This document shows, one piece after another, positions 11,284 to 21,709 of a stretch of 64,000 bases of DNA. The number at the start of each line of letters is the position of its first letter. The stretch's first letter is position 1. The stretch is from Adineta vaga (taxonomy: Eukaryota > Rotifera): contig CP075492.1 in NCBI GenBank assembly GCA_021613535.1, positions 124,001 to 188,000 on the forward strand, in the 5' to 3' direction. The notes beneath the pieces are model-generated. The model made no database searches. It worked only from the letters and a program-made list of their open reading frames with translations, and had not been told where the DNA came from. Made by a program: the position numbers and the translations under genes.

Positions 11284-12228
11284 ATGAAGAATTTTCTTCA
11301 ATTATTAATATTATATTTTTACATTGTTTTAAATGCTATCAATTGTATACAATCAGCTCCAAATGGTTACTTATTAGGAGCATCATATGATCCTGTATCG
11401 GGTTCGAATGCAATATTTAAAATAGATCCGTTAACAGGAAAATTTACAGTACTCACACCATTTACAAACTACAAAGCATACGATGTAACTTATGATTTTA
11501 TTCATAAAATTTTATATGTTTTTGGTAGTAAAGCAACGCTATTAGGAAACGAAGCACCATTATCAGTGATGGTAATTAATCCATTGAATGGTACACAAAC
11601 ATATCGACCAATTACGACGGAACGTTATGCTGAACTATGGGGTTTACGTGTTGATAGTAGTACAGGAATATTATATTCAGTACAAATGAGTGATGCAATG
11701 GAAAGTCCAACAAGTATCGTTCAGATCGATCCAAATAAATTTATAGCTAAACGATGGGTAAATATAACCAAAGCTACTGGTGTACAACCAAATTCTATGG
11801 CTATCTTTTTCAATTCAACAGATCATCAATATTTTGTAACAGTACCTTATGACAATGATTATCTTGTTGGTATTGATATTACGAAACGAAAAATTATCAG
11901 TGAAATTACAGATTCAATTTTACCAGCATATTTATGTTATGATAATAAAACAAATGCTTTTTATGGTATGCAAATTTTTCTAAAAGAACGTGGCTGTCGT
12001 TTAGTGCGTTTAAATCCATATAATGGTACCATGAATATTTTATCTAAAGATTTTAAAGATTATTTACCATCGACTGGTGATTGTCATGATGGATATTATT
12101 TTACAATGATTGTCGAAGGTTTTAATAAGCAAAATATCGTTACATTTGATTTAAGCAATAATGCAAAAATAATAGCAAATAAACGAGCAGAATCATATTT
12201 AGATGCATTTGCATTTGCTCCAAATTAG
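11284..12228 (+). CDS. Secreted beta-propeller-like protein, unknown function
   Basis: Intact single-exon frame of 314 aa. Signal peptide MKNFLQLLILYFYIVLNAIN, cleavage probably near QSA. The mature chain consists of repeated blocks of about 45-50 residues: NGYLLGASYDPVSGSNAIFK, YDVTYDFIHKILYVFGS, WGLRVDSSTGILYSVQ, AYLCYDNKTNAFYGM. Each ends in a hydrophobic beta pair and an I-D/N-P turn (FKIDPLTG, VQIDPNKF, RLNPYNG). This pattern is typical of secreted beta-propellers that bind ligands, but no enzyme motif is seen. Several N-glycosylation sites. It is one of the few undamaged genes in this half of the window and is followed convergently by the ependymin-like gene. Confidence 0.75.
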   Translation: MKNFLQLLILYFYIVLNAINCIQSAPNGYLLGASYDPVSGSNAIFKIDPLTGKFTVLTPFTNYKAYDVTYDFIHKILYVFGSKATLLGNEAPLSVMVINPLNGTQTYRPITTERYAELWGLRVDSSTGILYSVQMSDAMESPTSIVQIDPNKFIAKRWVNITKATGVQPNSMAIFFNSTDHQYFVTVPYDNDYLVGIDITKRKIISEITDSILPAYLCYDNKTNAFYGMQIFLKERGCRLVRLNPYNGTMNILSKDFKDYLPSTGDCHDGYYFTMIVEGFNKQNIVTFDLSNNAKIIANKRAESYLDAFAFAPN

Positions 12229-12405
12229 TTATAAAACATTTCTTTTTGTATTGTGCTTGTTTTTGTTTTCATGACAATTTCAAATAGATAATATTGTTTT
12301 ATTCTCTTTCCTTTGCTACTCTCAAAGAAACAATCTTTATTAATACTCGATATATAGTAGCACACAATATCAGGTGCACTATATTCAACATTTATTTTTT
12401 GAAAT

Positions 12406-13184
12406 TTAAGAATTACATTCTTGTGGAATTGCAAAGATACTTCGATCTACAATATCTTCAACAAAATCACTTGTTATTGTTGTTAAACTTTCTCCTAGAA
12501 TAAATATTAAATTTGTTTTTTCATAAAAGTCAAAACAAAGTATTACCAGTTTTTCCAAGAAATGTTGTTTCAAGTACAGTACAAGTATCTCGAGAAACTT
12601 TTCGATAACTCAGACCATAACCTCTAGCTATCCATAAATCAGCAAGAATTTCTTTTCCATTTTGATTATACAATGATGAATCGACATAAGTTTCATATTC
12701 TGAAAATAAAAGAATAAAATTTAAAATAAATCATATTGAAAATAATAAATTTTTACCAGAAATACAATTCTCGAATGGATAATCGATATTGTCTTTTAAA
12801 CACAAATTTTGATCAGACAAAATTGTATATCGTACTTTGTTGTTAAAATCAAAAATATAATGAGAACGACTTATACCAGTAGATATCGAATTATTTGTAG
12901 GTCCTCTTCTTGCAATTAAACCATTTTCAAGATCATGTACGTCTTCATCTTCATACTATATTGAAATTTATTTTCAAAGAATAAATTATTTTTCTTAATA
13001 TTTGTATAAAAATATTTACAATAAATGTTTTCGTCTCTCCATTTGGTAATACAATTTTAGATGTAGCTTGTAATTTTGCACTATATCGTTTTGGAAAACA
13101 ACAACGTTCAGGTGGAGTTTCTAATGGTTTAGATAAACCATCTGTAATGAAAACTAAAATAATCAATAATTTGTATTGAAACAT
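12406..13184 (-). CDS. Ependymin-like secreted protein, 4 exons
   Basis: Exons 13184-13020, 12955-12757, 12699-12547 and 12494-12406 join in phase with GT-AG introns of 52-64 bp, giving 201 aa. A signal peptide (MFQYKLLIILVFITDGLS) precedes a Cys-Cys start (PERCCFPKRYSAKL). The middle has YIFDFNNKVRYTILSD followed by a Cys (LCLKD) and PFENCIS, and the third exon has LADLWIARGYGLSYRKVS-RDTC. It ends IFAIPQEC. Paired early cysteines, the Y-D/N-K-x-R-Y strand, a later Cys and a proline-Cys end match my memory of ependymin-related proteins, which are secreted Ca-binding/lipid-pocket proteins. The match is to pattern only, and the family call needs a profile search. All exons are intact, so the gene is probably functional. 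Confidence 0.6.
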
Positions 13185-13497
13185 AAGTGAAATTTCTTGC
13201 TTGCTTGTTGAATGAATGAAAATACTTGATTATTTTCATGGTATTTATAGGAAAATCAATTGTGAGTATATTCGATAAAAGTCATGTCTAAAAAATCGTA
13301 TTATATATCAGAATACACAGAAAAGGAAGAATATATCATGATTCGAAGATTTATTTTTAATAGACAATGATTAGTGCGAGACGAATATACGAATATTATA
13401 TTTCTCGGAGTACTATTCATCTTTTGTTCTATAATTTTGGATATAAATTGATTATTTGATTGTTTCATAGTATTAATTCATCGATGCATTTTTATAC
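13185..13497. other. Intergenic, no gene seen
   Basis: Short AT-rich interval between the ependymin-like gene start and a 7TM relic on the same strand. It should contain the ependymin-like gene promoter; no clear motif. Confidence 0.5.
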
Positions 13498-14024
13498 TTA
13501 GGAACATAATATTCCCTTTATTGTTTCATATTCTTTTGAAAACAATCCATTCACTCCATCTCGAAAAACTTTTGACGTTTCATAATACAAATAGAAATTG
13601 ATTGATACGATAATGGAAATCTTTGCAATTTTAACTGAACTCAACTGTTTTCGTTTTGCTTGATGACATGAACAAAAATATCGATCGATCGAACTTAAAC
13701 AAAGTATTGCAAGTGAAATTAAGCCTACTGTATCATATGAATAGTAAATTATTCGATACCATAAGATAACCGATAATTCTGAACCATTATGTCCATAAAC
13801 AAATCCAATAAAAGTTGGAATATAATTTTAAAAAAAAGTATGTTTACTAAATTAAATATATCTGCGACCAATAAATAGAGCGTACAAACACTGTCTTTTA
13901 AACGAGCTAAGAAAAGAATAATATTGATTATGTTACCAAAAAGACCTAGGAGAATGGTACTACCCCAGCCATAAATATAAATTTGATTAGTAATGTAATT
14001 TAGAGTATCGACAGAAACTATCAT
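13498..14024 (-). pseudogene. 7TM receptor fragment (TM1 to TM4 region)
   Basis: From ATG 14024: QIYIYGWGSTILLGLFGNIINIILFLA (TM1 with the GN motif), then DSVCTLYLLVADIFNLVNILFF (TM2). A stop or frame change occurs near 13750. In the next frame comes GLISLAILCLSSIDRYFCSC (TM3 ending SIDRYF, equivalent to DRY), then RKQLSSVKIAK and a TAA at 13498-13500. TM5 to TM7 are absent. This is the layout of bdelloid peptide-type rhodopsin-like receptors, truncated after the second intracellular loop and frame-broken, so a pseudogene. It belongs to a different subgroup from the receptors at 24.5 and 51.6 kb, judged by SIDRYFCSC versus SVDRVLVTS. Confidence 0.7.
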
Positions 14025-14875
14025 GATGTTCTTTTTAGAAGATAGTAGTGTGTTGAAAAAGAATCATAAACTTTTTATTTCATAATTTACCGAAAATAGA
14101 ACAACATAGAAAAAAAAGACAGCATATGAATGTTCAATTATAAATTATTTATATGTTATTGCGGACTTTGAGTGATGAGATCTCGTTATTCCTATACATT
14201 ATCAATTTTTTTTCATTTGATCATTTAAAAATAGAAACAATGATGATTCATTCACATGGAAATTGGATTAAAAATAACAATTGAGATATAAAAAAGAATC
14301 ATCACCTACCGAAACTAAATGAGAATTAATATAATATTAAAAACAATAGATTTTCTTTAAAACTACAATAATTCAATTTTTAAGTTCTACATGAAAAGTT
14401 AATTGAGTAAATTTTCATCAAGACAAATCCACACATTTTTCTACATAAAAAAAAAGAATTTTCTTCTCACGTATAAAACAATCGTCTTTTTCTTCAGATA
14501 CTCTATTGTTTATTTACAAATATAAACTTTTTATTCAGAAATATTAAACAATTCGATTCAAAATGTATCTACATATTAATGCAAAATTATAATTCATATT
14601 ATAAAGTCTTCTTTTTCTTATTTATAGAATATTGATAAAGAAATGTTTATCATTTGATGAAACTTGTTCTTTATATTATAATGATCATCAAATGAAATAA
14701 CATTGATCAAAATAATATTTTGTATGTATTAGATACAGGAAATAATCAAATATAACGAAGTATTTCCAAGTCAACACAGGAAACAACATTTATAGATGAT
14801 ATAATGTTGAATCAATCATTTTATTGTAAATCTCTATTATTTTTTCTTTAAATGAATTCTAGTAACTAATATTCA
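14025..14875. other. Intergenic, no gene seen
   Basis: Very AT-rich stretch of about 850 bp. No recognisable gene, RNA or repeat. Confidence 0.5.
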
Positions 14876-15240
14876 AGGTGATTTCAATGAAAATCTTTAT
14901 ATTCTTGATCGAGGTAATACTCGTATTATTAAATGGATTTGGTAATGCAGAAAATCCATTAGATATATCGAAGAGAATATTTGCTGATACAAATAGTGAT
15001 TGATCAAACAGGAATATATTGAGATAATTCGAGTCTGTTTTATAATCCATTGTCAATGATTGGAGATAAAAATCAAAATTTATCTTTATTAAATGGAAAT
15101 GGTTTAAATCAATTAACTTATTCATATAATTTTAAATTTGATTCATATGGTTTGAAAATTCATTTTATTTGATTTTATTAATGAATGTAACAAGTGTAAC
15201 ATCAGTAACGACGCGTCGAGTAACAATTTTAAGTAAATAA
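14876..15240 (+). pseudogene. NHL-repeat relic
   Basis: GDFNENLYILDRGNTRIIKW followed by a stop, and downstream GNGLNQLTYSYNFKFDSYG, are recognisable pieces of two NHL propeller repeats. Compare NGKGDELNQLKDPSG and NHRIVKW in the gene at 48.6 kb. They sit in different frames with several stops, and no flanking exons are visible. A strongly decayed fragment of the same family as the genes at 48.6-50.2 and 59.6-61.4 kb. Confidence 0.6.
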
Positions 15241-15675
15241 GAAATTCATTATCGAATATTTTGTATTCGTTTTAAGTTTTTAGGTTTAATAAGATATTCA
15301 TCCAGTTCGATAATGATTTCAACTTTACCAATTATAAAGAACGGATTTGCATAAATTTCTGCTGATAATAACCTTCAATGGTTATCAATTCTTATTTTAA
15401 TTAATGATTAATTCATATACTTACTTTTGCGTTTTTGTTTTATCAAAACTGATTTCTTAACCTACACAATATTAATATTCTCAAACGATGAACAACATAT
15501 ACCTGTCAAGATATGATCTGTTAGATGATTTCTAAGATTTCAGTTTATTACGATCCTGTACCCTCAAACTATTCGTCAATATAATGATCATCACACATTC
15601 AAAAATAAAAAATAAAAAGTAATTGAAAAAGCTTGATTAAAGTGATAAGAAGAAAAAGTGTCAAAATGTTTCATT
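15241..15675. other. Intergenic, no gene seen
   Basis: AT-rich, no feature recognised. Confidence 0.5.
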
Positions 15676-15952
15676 TTAATTTTTCAGAATTCTTTCCATT
15701 TGTTTTTTATTTCTTGTTCGTGCTTCTATATTTGATGGTTTAAATGTATTAGATAATTTAGTAAATGTAGCATATAAAGCTACACCTTGTGCTGGCATCA
15801 TAACAACGAATAAAAGAGCAGTCATTAATGCAATAGGTTGTCGACATAATTCTTCTTAAAATTATCAACAAATCAATACAAATTGACATATAAAATAGAC
15901 TTACAAAATCTTTTGGAGATATTGGAGACAATATATATTCAGTTGTTGTCGT
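15676..15952 (-). pseudogene. C-terminal fragment of a membrane protein, cut at the telomeric hairpin
   Basis: On the minus strand an exon at about 15854-15676 encodes ELCRQPIALMTALLFVVMMPAQGVA... (one membrane helix), then KPSNIEARTRNKKQMERILKN and a stop. An upstream piece (15952-15905) reads TEYILSPISPKDF before a GTAAGT donor, though its phase does not fit the next exon cleanly. Everything further 5' is replaced by the GTGGGT array beginning at 15954. The family is not recognised. The important point is positional: this gene lost its 5' part exactly where the telomeric repeat starts, while the gene on the other side lost its own 5' part at the other end of the same hairpin. Confidence 0.5.
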
Positions 15953-15953
15953 T

Positions 15954-15995
15954 GTGGGTGTGGGGTGCGTTAATGATAAACACCCACACCCTCAA
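15954..15995. repeat. Inverted telomere-like array between two 5'-truncated genes
   Basis: GTGGGTGTGGGGTGCG, spacer TTAATGATAAA, then CACCCACACCCTCAAG. This is the reverse complement of the array core at 8805-8864 (same 11-bp spacer). The C-rich border ACACCCTCAAGAT matches that at 1640-1654. G-rich then C-rich on one strand is the orientation of two fused telomeric ends. Confidence 0.85.
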
Positions 15996-17113
15996 GATTC
16001 ATGAAGGATTAGGTGGAAGACCAATTGGATTGATTGCTACGAGTTATGGTGGTACACCAATTGGATTATGGATGCCACGAGATGCTTTTCTTAAATGTTA
16101 CCCGTCATCGTAAGTGGGAAATAATCTTTTAAAATAATTCTTCGGATAAATATAACGAATAGACTTAAAGTCAAAGAGAATGGCTGATCCAATGACAAAT
16201 TCAAGTTTATATAATGGAATGATTCATCAATTTACACGAATGGTTATTTATGGTGTTATTTGGTATCAAGATGAATCAAATAGTGGAAGAAATAATGATA
16301 AATATGTTTGTACATTTACAAATTTAATTCAATCATGGAGACAAATATAGAATCAAAGAACAAATGGAATAACAAATATTCAATTTCCATTTGGTTTTGT
16401 TCAAGTAAGAAATATTTTCTCTATATAGAATTGTTAAAAATTCAAATTTTCGTTATCAACAAATTCCAATACAACAACATTTTATGGTTTTCCATGGATA
16501 CGTTGGCGTCAAACATTTGAAATTGGTTATGTACCAAAATAATGTTGTTCCAAATGTATTTATGGCTGTTGCTTTAGATTTACGTGATGATCCTTTTGAG
16601 TAGATATTTCATTTGAATTTTTATTGAATTTAACACAAACAAAATTTCAGTGTTCATCCTCGAACAAAGCATGATGTTGGTTATCGTTTATCACGAGCAG
16701 GTTTAGCGGTTGCTTATGGTCAAAAAGTCGAATATCAAGGTCCAATTGTATCAAATGTTAATTATCAAACTGATACAAATACGCAGTTACTTCTATTGAA
16801 GTACGAAACAGAAATGGATTTCAAGTAAAAATTTCATTTTTTTCCTTAAATGTTAAATGAGTTTACACGTTATTTTTTTGAGGTTTGTTGTCAAGGTGCT
16901 CAATGTCGAAGTGATACTATATGGTTGTCTGCAGAGATTACTAGTAATAATGCATTGAGTGTCACAATAAAAGCACCAGATCTATGTAATGGAAAATTAC
17001 TCTATGGTATTCGTTATCTTTGGTTAGAAACACCATGTCCATTTAAACAAGCAGCTATTTATAGTTCAACAGATTCAAATTTACCTTCACCACCCTATTA
17101 CAAAGTTTTATAA
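15996..17113 (+). pseudogene. Sialate O-acetylesterase-like gene, 5' truncated and frameshifted
   Basis: Directly after the hairpin: HEGLGGRPIGLIATSYGGTPIGLW (family motif around GLI-x-S-x-GGTPI). Then LYNGMIHQFTRMVIYGVIWYQDESNS (the GAIWYQGES block), FTNLIQSWRQ, IQFPFGFVQ, WIRWRQTFEIGYVP, VPNVFMAVALDLRD, VHPRTKHDVGYRLSRAGLA, VEYQGPIVSN, and finally the C-terminal LLYGIRYLWLETPCPFKQA ... LPSPPYYKVL. The blocks run in the right order for a sialate O-acetylesterase, which removes 9-O-acetyl groups from sialic acids. However, there is an in-frame TAG at about 16350, at least three frame changes, and the N-terminal domain (signal peptide and first Ser motif) is missing. This is a pseudogene truncated at the telomeric hairpin; introns such as 16110-16162 and 16826-16882 are still visible. 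Confidence 0.85.
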
Positions 17114-17442
17114 ATCTGTTTTTTTTACTTTATTCAAGCTCGACAAAATACAATATAAGACAAAGAAAATTTTTCTTATAAAGTTGTTGAAACTTAATTC
17201 GTACTTCTTTTTCAATATTTCATGTACTCTGCCTTGCATCACAATAGAAAATAACAATCTTCTGTGTAAAACTGTAACATACAGTCGTTACAAAATAGAA
17301 AGCATGATTAGTATGAGTATAGTTAAATATAATAATAAAACCTATGTTCACCCTTATCTTTAAAAATTTAAAAAAAAAATTTCACAAGTCCTTCAATAAT
17401 TTTTTGAGTCTCGGGTAGAGATATGCGTGACTACGATTTTTA

Positions 17443-17645
17443 GTCACGGTCACGATATGGTCACGAAACATCTAGTCACGGTCACAGTCACGGTCACGGA
17501 CAGTCTTATATAATCGGTCACGGTCACGGTCACGAAGATTTTATAAAGTTAGTCACGGTCACGGTCACGAAGATTTTATAAAGTTAGTCACGGTCACGGT
17601 CACGAAGATTTTATAAAGTTAGTCACGGTCACGGTCACGATCAGG
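17443..17645. repeat. GGTCAC hexamer and 35-bp tandem repeat, left end of hAT
   Basis: Runs of GTCACGGTCACGGTCACG separated by the spacer AAGATTTTATAAAGTTA. The spacer-plus-hexamer unit (about 35 bp) is repeated nearly perfectly three times between about 17534 and 17640. The same hexamer forms the right-end array. Confidence 0.85.
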
Positions 17646-17903
17646 ATCATGCAAAACACTGTAACTATAAGATATCATACGTTTTTAAAAACTCCCAGTC
17701 TTAGTTGAAAATACAATGATGGTAAGTGGCGATATCTATCAAATGAATATTACTATAGGCGTCTTTTTCCTGACTAATAGTAATTTTCAAGTATCCAATA
17801 AATACTATCAGTGATTTATAATTCAACTGAAATAAAAAAAATGGTTTTGAATTTTCTTTGATCGAATGTTTAATTAGACTCTCTTATTCTTGGTTTACAT
17901 ATT

Positions 17904-20064
17904 ATGGTTTCGGAACCACTGACGCGTACTCAACTTGAACTTCTTCTAAGAAATAATGACAAGTCGATCAAATTGAAAAAAATTGAACAGACTGCTCGTG
18001 GTTCATCGTTTTTACCTGCATTTAGTCTCATTATTGTAAATGATGTTACTCAAGGTTTTGTTTTATGTGATAAATGTCGATCAATCATCACCTATAAAAC
18101 TGCAACTGGAACTGGAGGTTTGAAAAAACATTTAATATCTTGTGAAAAAAGTACATCATCATCAAATACAACACAATCAACTCTTACGACGTATTATCAA
18201 AAGAAGAAACCACCAGTTTTACCAGAAAAAATTAAGAAAGAAATAACTGATGCTTATGTCGATTTTGTCGCATTAGATGGTCGTCCATTTGAAATTCTAT
18301 CTGGTGTTGGTTTCAAACAATTTCTTCAAGTAATTTACAATGTAGGAAAATCATCACTAAATACTCAATCAATTACAATTTCCGATTTTTTACCTCGTTC
18401 TTCAACAGTAAGTATATTGATGTCTTTGAAATGATGTGATTTTATTTATGATCACCACAGGTTACTCGTCGAATAGATGGAATATATGAATTTAGAAAAA
18501 AACAACTTATTACCTGGTGTAAAACACTTCATAGTTATACAGTTGTTGTTGACATGTGGACAGAAAAATTTAGTGGTAAGCTTTTCTTTAACAATAATTC
18601 TTATAATATTCTTAATCGAAATTTAGGTGTACATTTTTGTGGTGTTACTCTTCGTGCAATTGATTCTGACTTTCATTTACATAATTTTTGTCTTTGTTGT
18701 AAACCATACACATTAGAAAATCAAACAGCACCTAATGTCCGAAAATTTATTGATGAAATATTAGCTGAATATGGTCTTTCATTGAATTCGAATTCATTCG
18801 TTGTGACAGATAATGAACCTAAAATGATTGCAGCTTTACGTGGTGCTAATCGTGTAGGTTGTAGTGATCATTATATTAATAAAATACTAGAACATTCATT
18901 TACTATATCGAAGAATAATTGTGTTGAAGTAATTCAAACATTTGACATTATTAAAGGTCTTGTAGCAAATTTTCGTCGATGTCATCGACAAGTAAAGTTG
19001 TCAAGGAAACTTCAAACGTATAGTGCAACTCGTTTTAGTGGAGTTTATTACATGCTGGTGGGTTACGTGAATTAGAAATTCACTAATTACTAAGTATTGA
19101 TTTATAACATATTTTAGAATGTTTTCAATTTAACTTACAACGAACTTGTCGATGCTTTCGCTGGTTCTCATAATGATGATTTTGAATCGATTGATAAAGA
19201 TTTATTATGTCAAATATGTGATTTTCTTAAAGTGTTTGATAAAATTATTACAATTTTAAGTGACGAAACTCAACCAACAATTCAAAAGGTTATACCTTCA
19301 CGAATGGCTCTAATTGATCATTGTGCACCAAAACCAAATGATGCATTAAGTATCATTCAATTAAAAGATTTTTTAAGTAAGTGCTTGTGTGCCAGTACGT
19401 TCACTAATAGAATCCTGTTATTTACATACGATTCATTCATAAATATTTTATACAAAAATAAAGTGATCTTTGCAATAACCTAACATATAAGATCGAAGTA
19501 TATAATAGTCGACATTGTGTGAGATCCACAATCTATATAAATTTTCACTAAAATTATCTAATTATTTATATATCCTACGCGGTAACTCGTAGTCGAATAA
19601 TTAATTACCAGAATATTCTTTCTCATAGCTATTTTTCTAATTTTTATTATATAGAAAATGAAATTAAAACTGAATGGCATATTTTACCTGAACATTTACT
19701 TTCAACACTAATTCATCCTCATTTACGAGATTTTGGTGGTGATCAATGTTTAAAAAATCAAGCTATTCGATTATTAAAATCAGCTGTTGATTCTACAAAT
19801 GGTTCATCCAATAATAATCTATTCACTTGTGATTCATCTTCTTCATTAAATGTTGATATACTAACAACAAATACACAACGGGATATATTATCTGTATATT
19901 TTGATAAACCACGAGCTGCTAAAGCACCACTTGATGAAGTACAAGCATGGCTACAAAATGATTTTGATTCTGAAATGGTCGATGATGATTTATTATCATT
20001 TTGGAGAAGGAAAAAAAAAGATTTTCCAACTATAGCTATTATTGCTCAATTGCTTTTTTGTTGA
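17904..20064 (+). CDS. hAT-family transposase, 5 exons, C-terminus shortened
   Basis: Exons 17904-18407, 18461-18575, 18627-19057, 19118-19376 and 19655-20064 join in phase (all GT-AG), giving about 572 aa. Residues 45-95 hold a BED-type zinc finger (VLCDKCRSIITY ... GTGGLKKHLISC). The RNase-H-like core has a first Asp in VVVDMWTEKF, a second in FVVTDNEPKM, and the C-terminal dimerisation/hATC segment with DEVQAWLQNDF ... LLSFWRRKKKDFPTIAIIAQ. The family normally continues past this point through a conserved IPA-S-ER segment; here translation stops about three residues after the IIAQ block. So the last part of the dimerisation domain is missing and activity is doubtful. Cut-and-paste transposition is the expected role. 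Confidence 0.85.
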
Positions 20065-20181
20065 TTTTAATTCAGATTAATAATAAATATGAACATAACA
20101 AGAGCATATTTTTGATCTCGTTATTGAGCCCTAACCGATCCAGTTTTGATGAACCACGTGACCATGGCTAAAATTACTCGG

Positions 20182-20262
20182 TCACGGTCACGGTCACGGA
20201 GATTTTCCTAAAAATGGTCACGATCACGGTCACGCGTGACCGTGACCGTGACCGTGACCATT
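20182..20262. repeat. GGTCAC array with palindromic turn, right end of hAT
   Basis: GGTCACGGTCACGGTCACGG, then after 13 bp GGTCACGATCACGGTCACGC followed at once by (GTGACC)4. The last part is a perfect head-to-head palindrome of the hexamer. Mirrors the array at 17443-17645. Confidence 0.85.
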
Positions 20263-20286
20263 TTGCAGATCACTACTGAGGACTCA

Positions 20287-20677
20287 TGAATCTACCCGAA
20301 AATGTGCCATAATACATGTGTTCGACCTTTGACTCTGCGCAAACAGACACGCAGAGGTACAAACAATTTTTTTCATATGATCCTTCCTACAGTCTAGGGA
20401 ATAAAGCGAGTGTAAGTATGAGTATCCTATCGTCAACTAAATCCTCACCTACACCCACACTGGCCGTCAAAAATGTAACGAACAATAGAAAAAACTATGC
20501 CCGCTATAATAGTTCAATAATCGAACAGAATTCTCGAATGTACAATGTAATATATAGAAACGAGATTATTCTTATAATTTAATGATTAAATACAATATGA
20601 GAATTGAATGAGTATAAAACACACGTCTGTTTCAAAGTGTAAATAGTGTTCAACAAAAAGCAAATATTTTCAACATT
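20287..20677. other. Intergenic; small C-rich telomere-like scrap
   Basis: Contains CCTCACCTACACCCACAC (about 20443-20460), a degenerate ACCCAC scrap. A short plus-strand frame across it has no protein-like features. Confidence 0.5.
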
Positions 20678-20727
20678 GAGGGTGTGGGTGTGGGTGTGGG
20701 TGTGGGTGAGGGTGTGGGTGGGTGTGT
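20678..20727 (+). repeat. Telomere-like G-rich array (one-sided)
   Basis: GAGGGTGTGGGTGTGGGTGT... continuing to GGGTGTGTTTG, about 50 bp of TGTGGG-type repeats with one GAGGGT variant, G-rich on the plus strand only. It starts with the GAGGGTGTGGGTG border seen at 8805 and at other arrays. Confidence 0.9.
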
Positions 20728-21197
20728 TTGAACAAATAAATACCATAACCAGTTTCAACTTATTTTCATAAGTCTATTGATCAATTATCCATCACCACCA
20801 GCGTCATCACTTTTTTTATTCGAATTTTACCAGCGATTGACATTATCACCACAGTCACCGCCGATGTCTTTTCTACGGTTCGACTTGGATTTTGATAAAG
20901 ATGAACGTGCTACTGCTGCTGCTCAAGACAAGGAAGCAGTGGTGGTGATGTTGATGGCGGAGGAAGAAGAGAAGAAGAAGGAGAAGAAGAACTTATTGTT
21001 CTCTTGTTCGGGCAACTTTTAGCTTTTTACTTGAAACATCAAACATCATTCATGACTTTTGTATTGAATTTTTTGTTTTCTTTGGTATTCTTAATTGATT
21101 CAATTGAGAATATATCTATTTGAAAAATAAAAATTTGTACTCAAACTGGATTTAAGATAAGAAGAATACAATTCTTTTCATTTATCTTTAGATAAAA
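20728..21197. other. Intergenic; low-complexity frame
   Basis: A plus-strand frame at 20777-21022 (81 aa) ends in an acidic/basic low-complexity run (EEEEKKKEKK). It may be 5' sequence of the following gene, but nothing shows that it is expressed. The rest is AT-rich leader with a likely acceptor just before 21198. Confidence 0.4.
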
Positions 21198-21709
21198 ATG
21201 TCTGATAACTTGCAGTCGAACCAACAAGTATCAATTGAACAAGGGATGGAGCATTCAAATGGTGAAGATGCAGCACAATCATGTGCAGTAACTCTACCAA
21301 TTCGAATAAGTGAACGGAGACAAAAGTATGGCATCCGACCGGATGAATATAGCATCATCGAAGATCCTAAAGATTGGAATTCAGATGAAGCAAAAAATGA
21401 AGTAAGCAGTGATGATAGTAGTAGCGTCGTTGTAGAACATAACTCAAAGAAATATTTTATTCTTGTTTATTTTAATAAATAGATGATGATGATGTTGAAG
21501 ATAATGATGAATTATCTTCCTTATCATCAACATCATCATCATCATCATCATCGGCGTATTGGGAGGAGTTCATTAGGGAGTTAAAAGAAAAATATCCCAC
21601 AGAACAGCAATTAGTTCGTGGAATTATGGATGATTATTGTGGTCATCCATTGGAGATCTTACAACAGCAGCTGTTCTTATCTTCAATATTACCGAAGCCA
21701 TCGGATGAA
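21198..21709 (+). pseudogene. Acidic Ser-rich protein, 3' end replaced by telomeric array
   Basis: From ATG 21198: MSDNLQSNQQVSIEQ ... LPIRISERRQKYGIRPDEYSIIEDPKDWNSDE, then a probable short intron ending AAATAG at 21482. The next exon is DDDVEDNDELSSLSST-(S)n-AYWEEFIRELKEKYPTEQ ... DDYCGHPLEILQQQLFLSSILPKPSDE, and then the GTGGGT array begins. The acidic/Ser tract is encoded partly by a (CAT)n microsatellite. I do not recognise the protein. Its sequence does not look like the N-terminal part of the ADP-ribosyltransferase on the far side of the array, so it is more likely the N-terminal half of another gene cut here than one gene interrupted by an insertion. That is inference; a homologue covering both halves would overturn it. 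Confidence 0.45.

Larger units (their letters stand above)
17405..20286 (+). mobile_element. hAT transposon (~2.9 kb) with GGTCAC subterminal arrays
   Basis: The ends are imperfect inverted repeats: left TGAGTCTCGGGTAGAGATATGC (17405-17426), right inverse TGAGTCCTCAGTAGTGATCTGC (20286-20265). The CAGTAGTG...TGCAAA core on the right is a typical hAT terminus. Both ends carry arrays of GGTCAC hexamers pointing inwards, possible transposase-binding repeats. The transposase gene (17904-20064) lies between them. I could not find an 8-bp target duplication, so exact boundaries are uncertain. Confidence 0.8.

Noticed and set aside
12225-12503. Short frames on both strands between the two intact genes
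   Set aside because: They overlap the fourth exon of the ependymin-like gene or its 3' region in wrong frames.
17443-17645. CRISPR-like array (regular repeats with spacers)
   Set aside because: The spacers are identical, the genome is eukaryotic with introns, and the unit belongs to the hAT subterminal region.
20777-21022. 81-aa frame as a confirmed gene
   Set aside because: Low-complexity acidic/basic tail and no flanking signals; kept only as a note in the intergenic entry.
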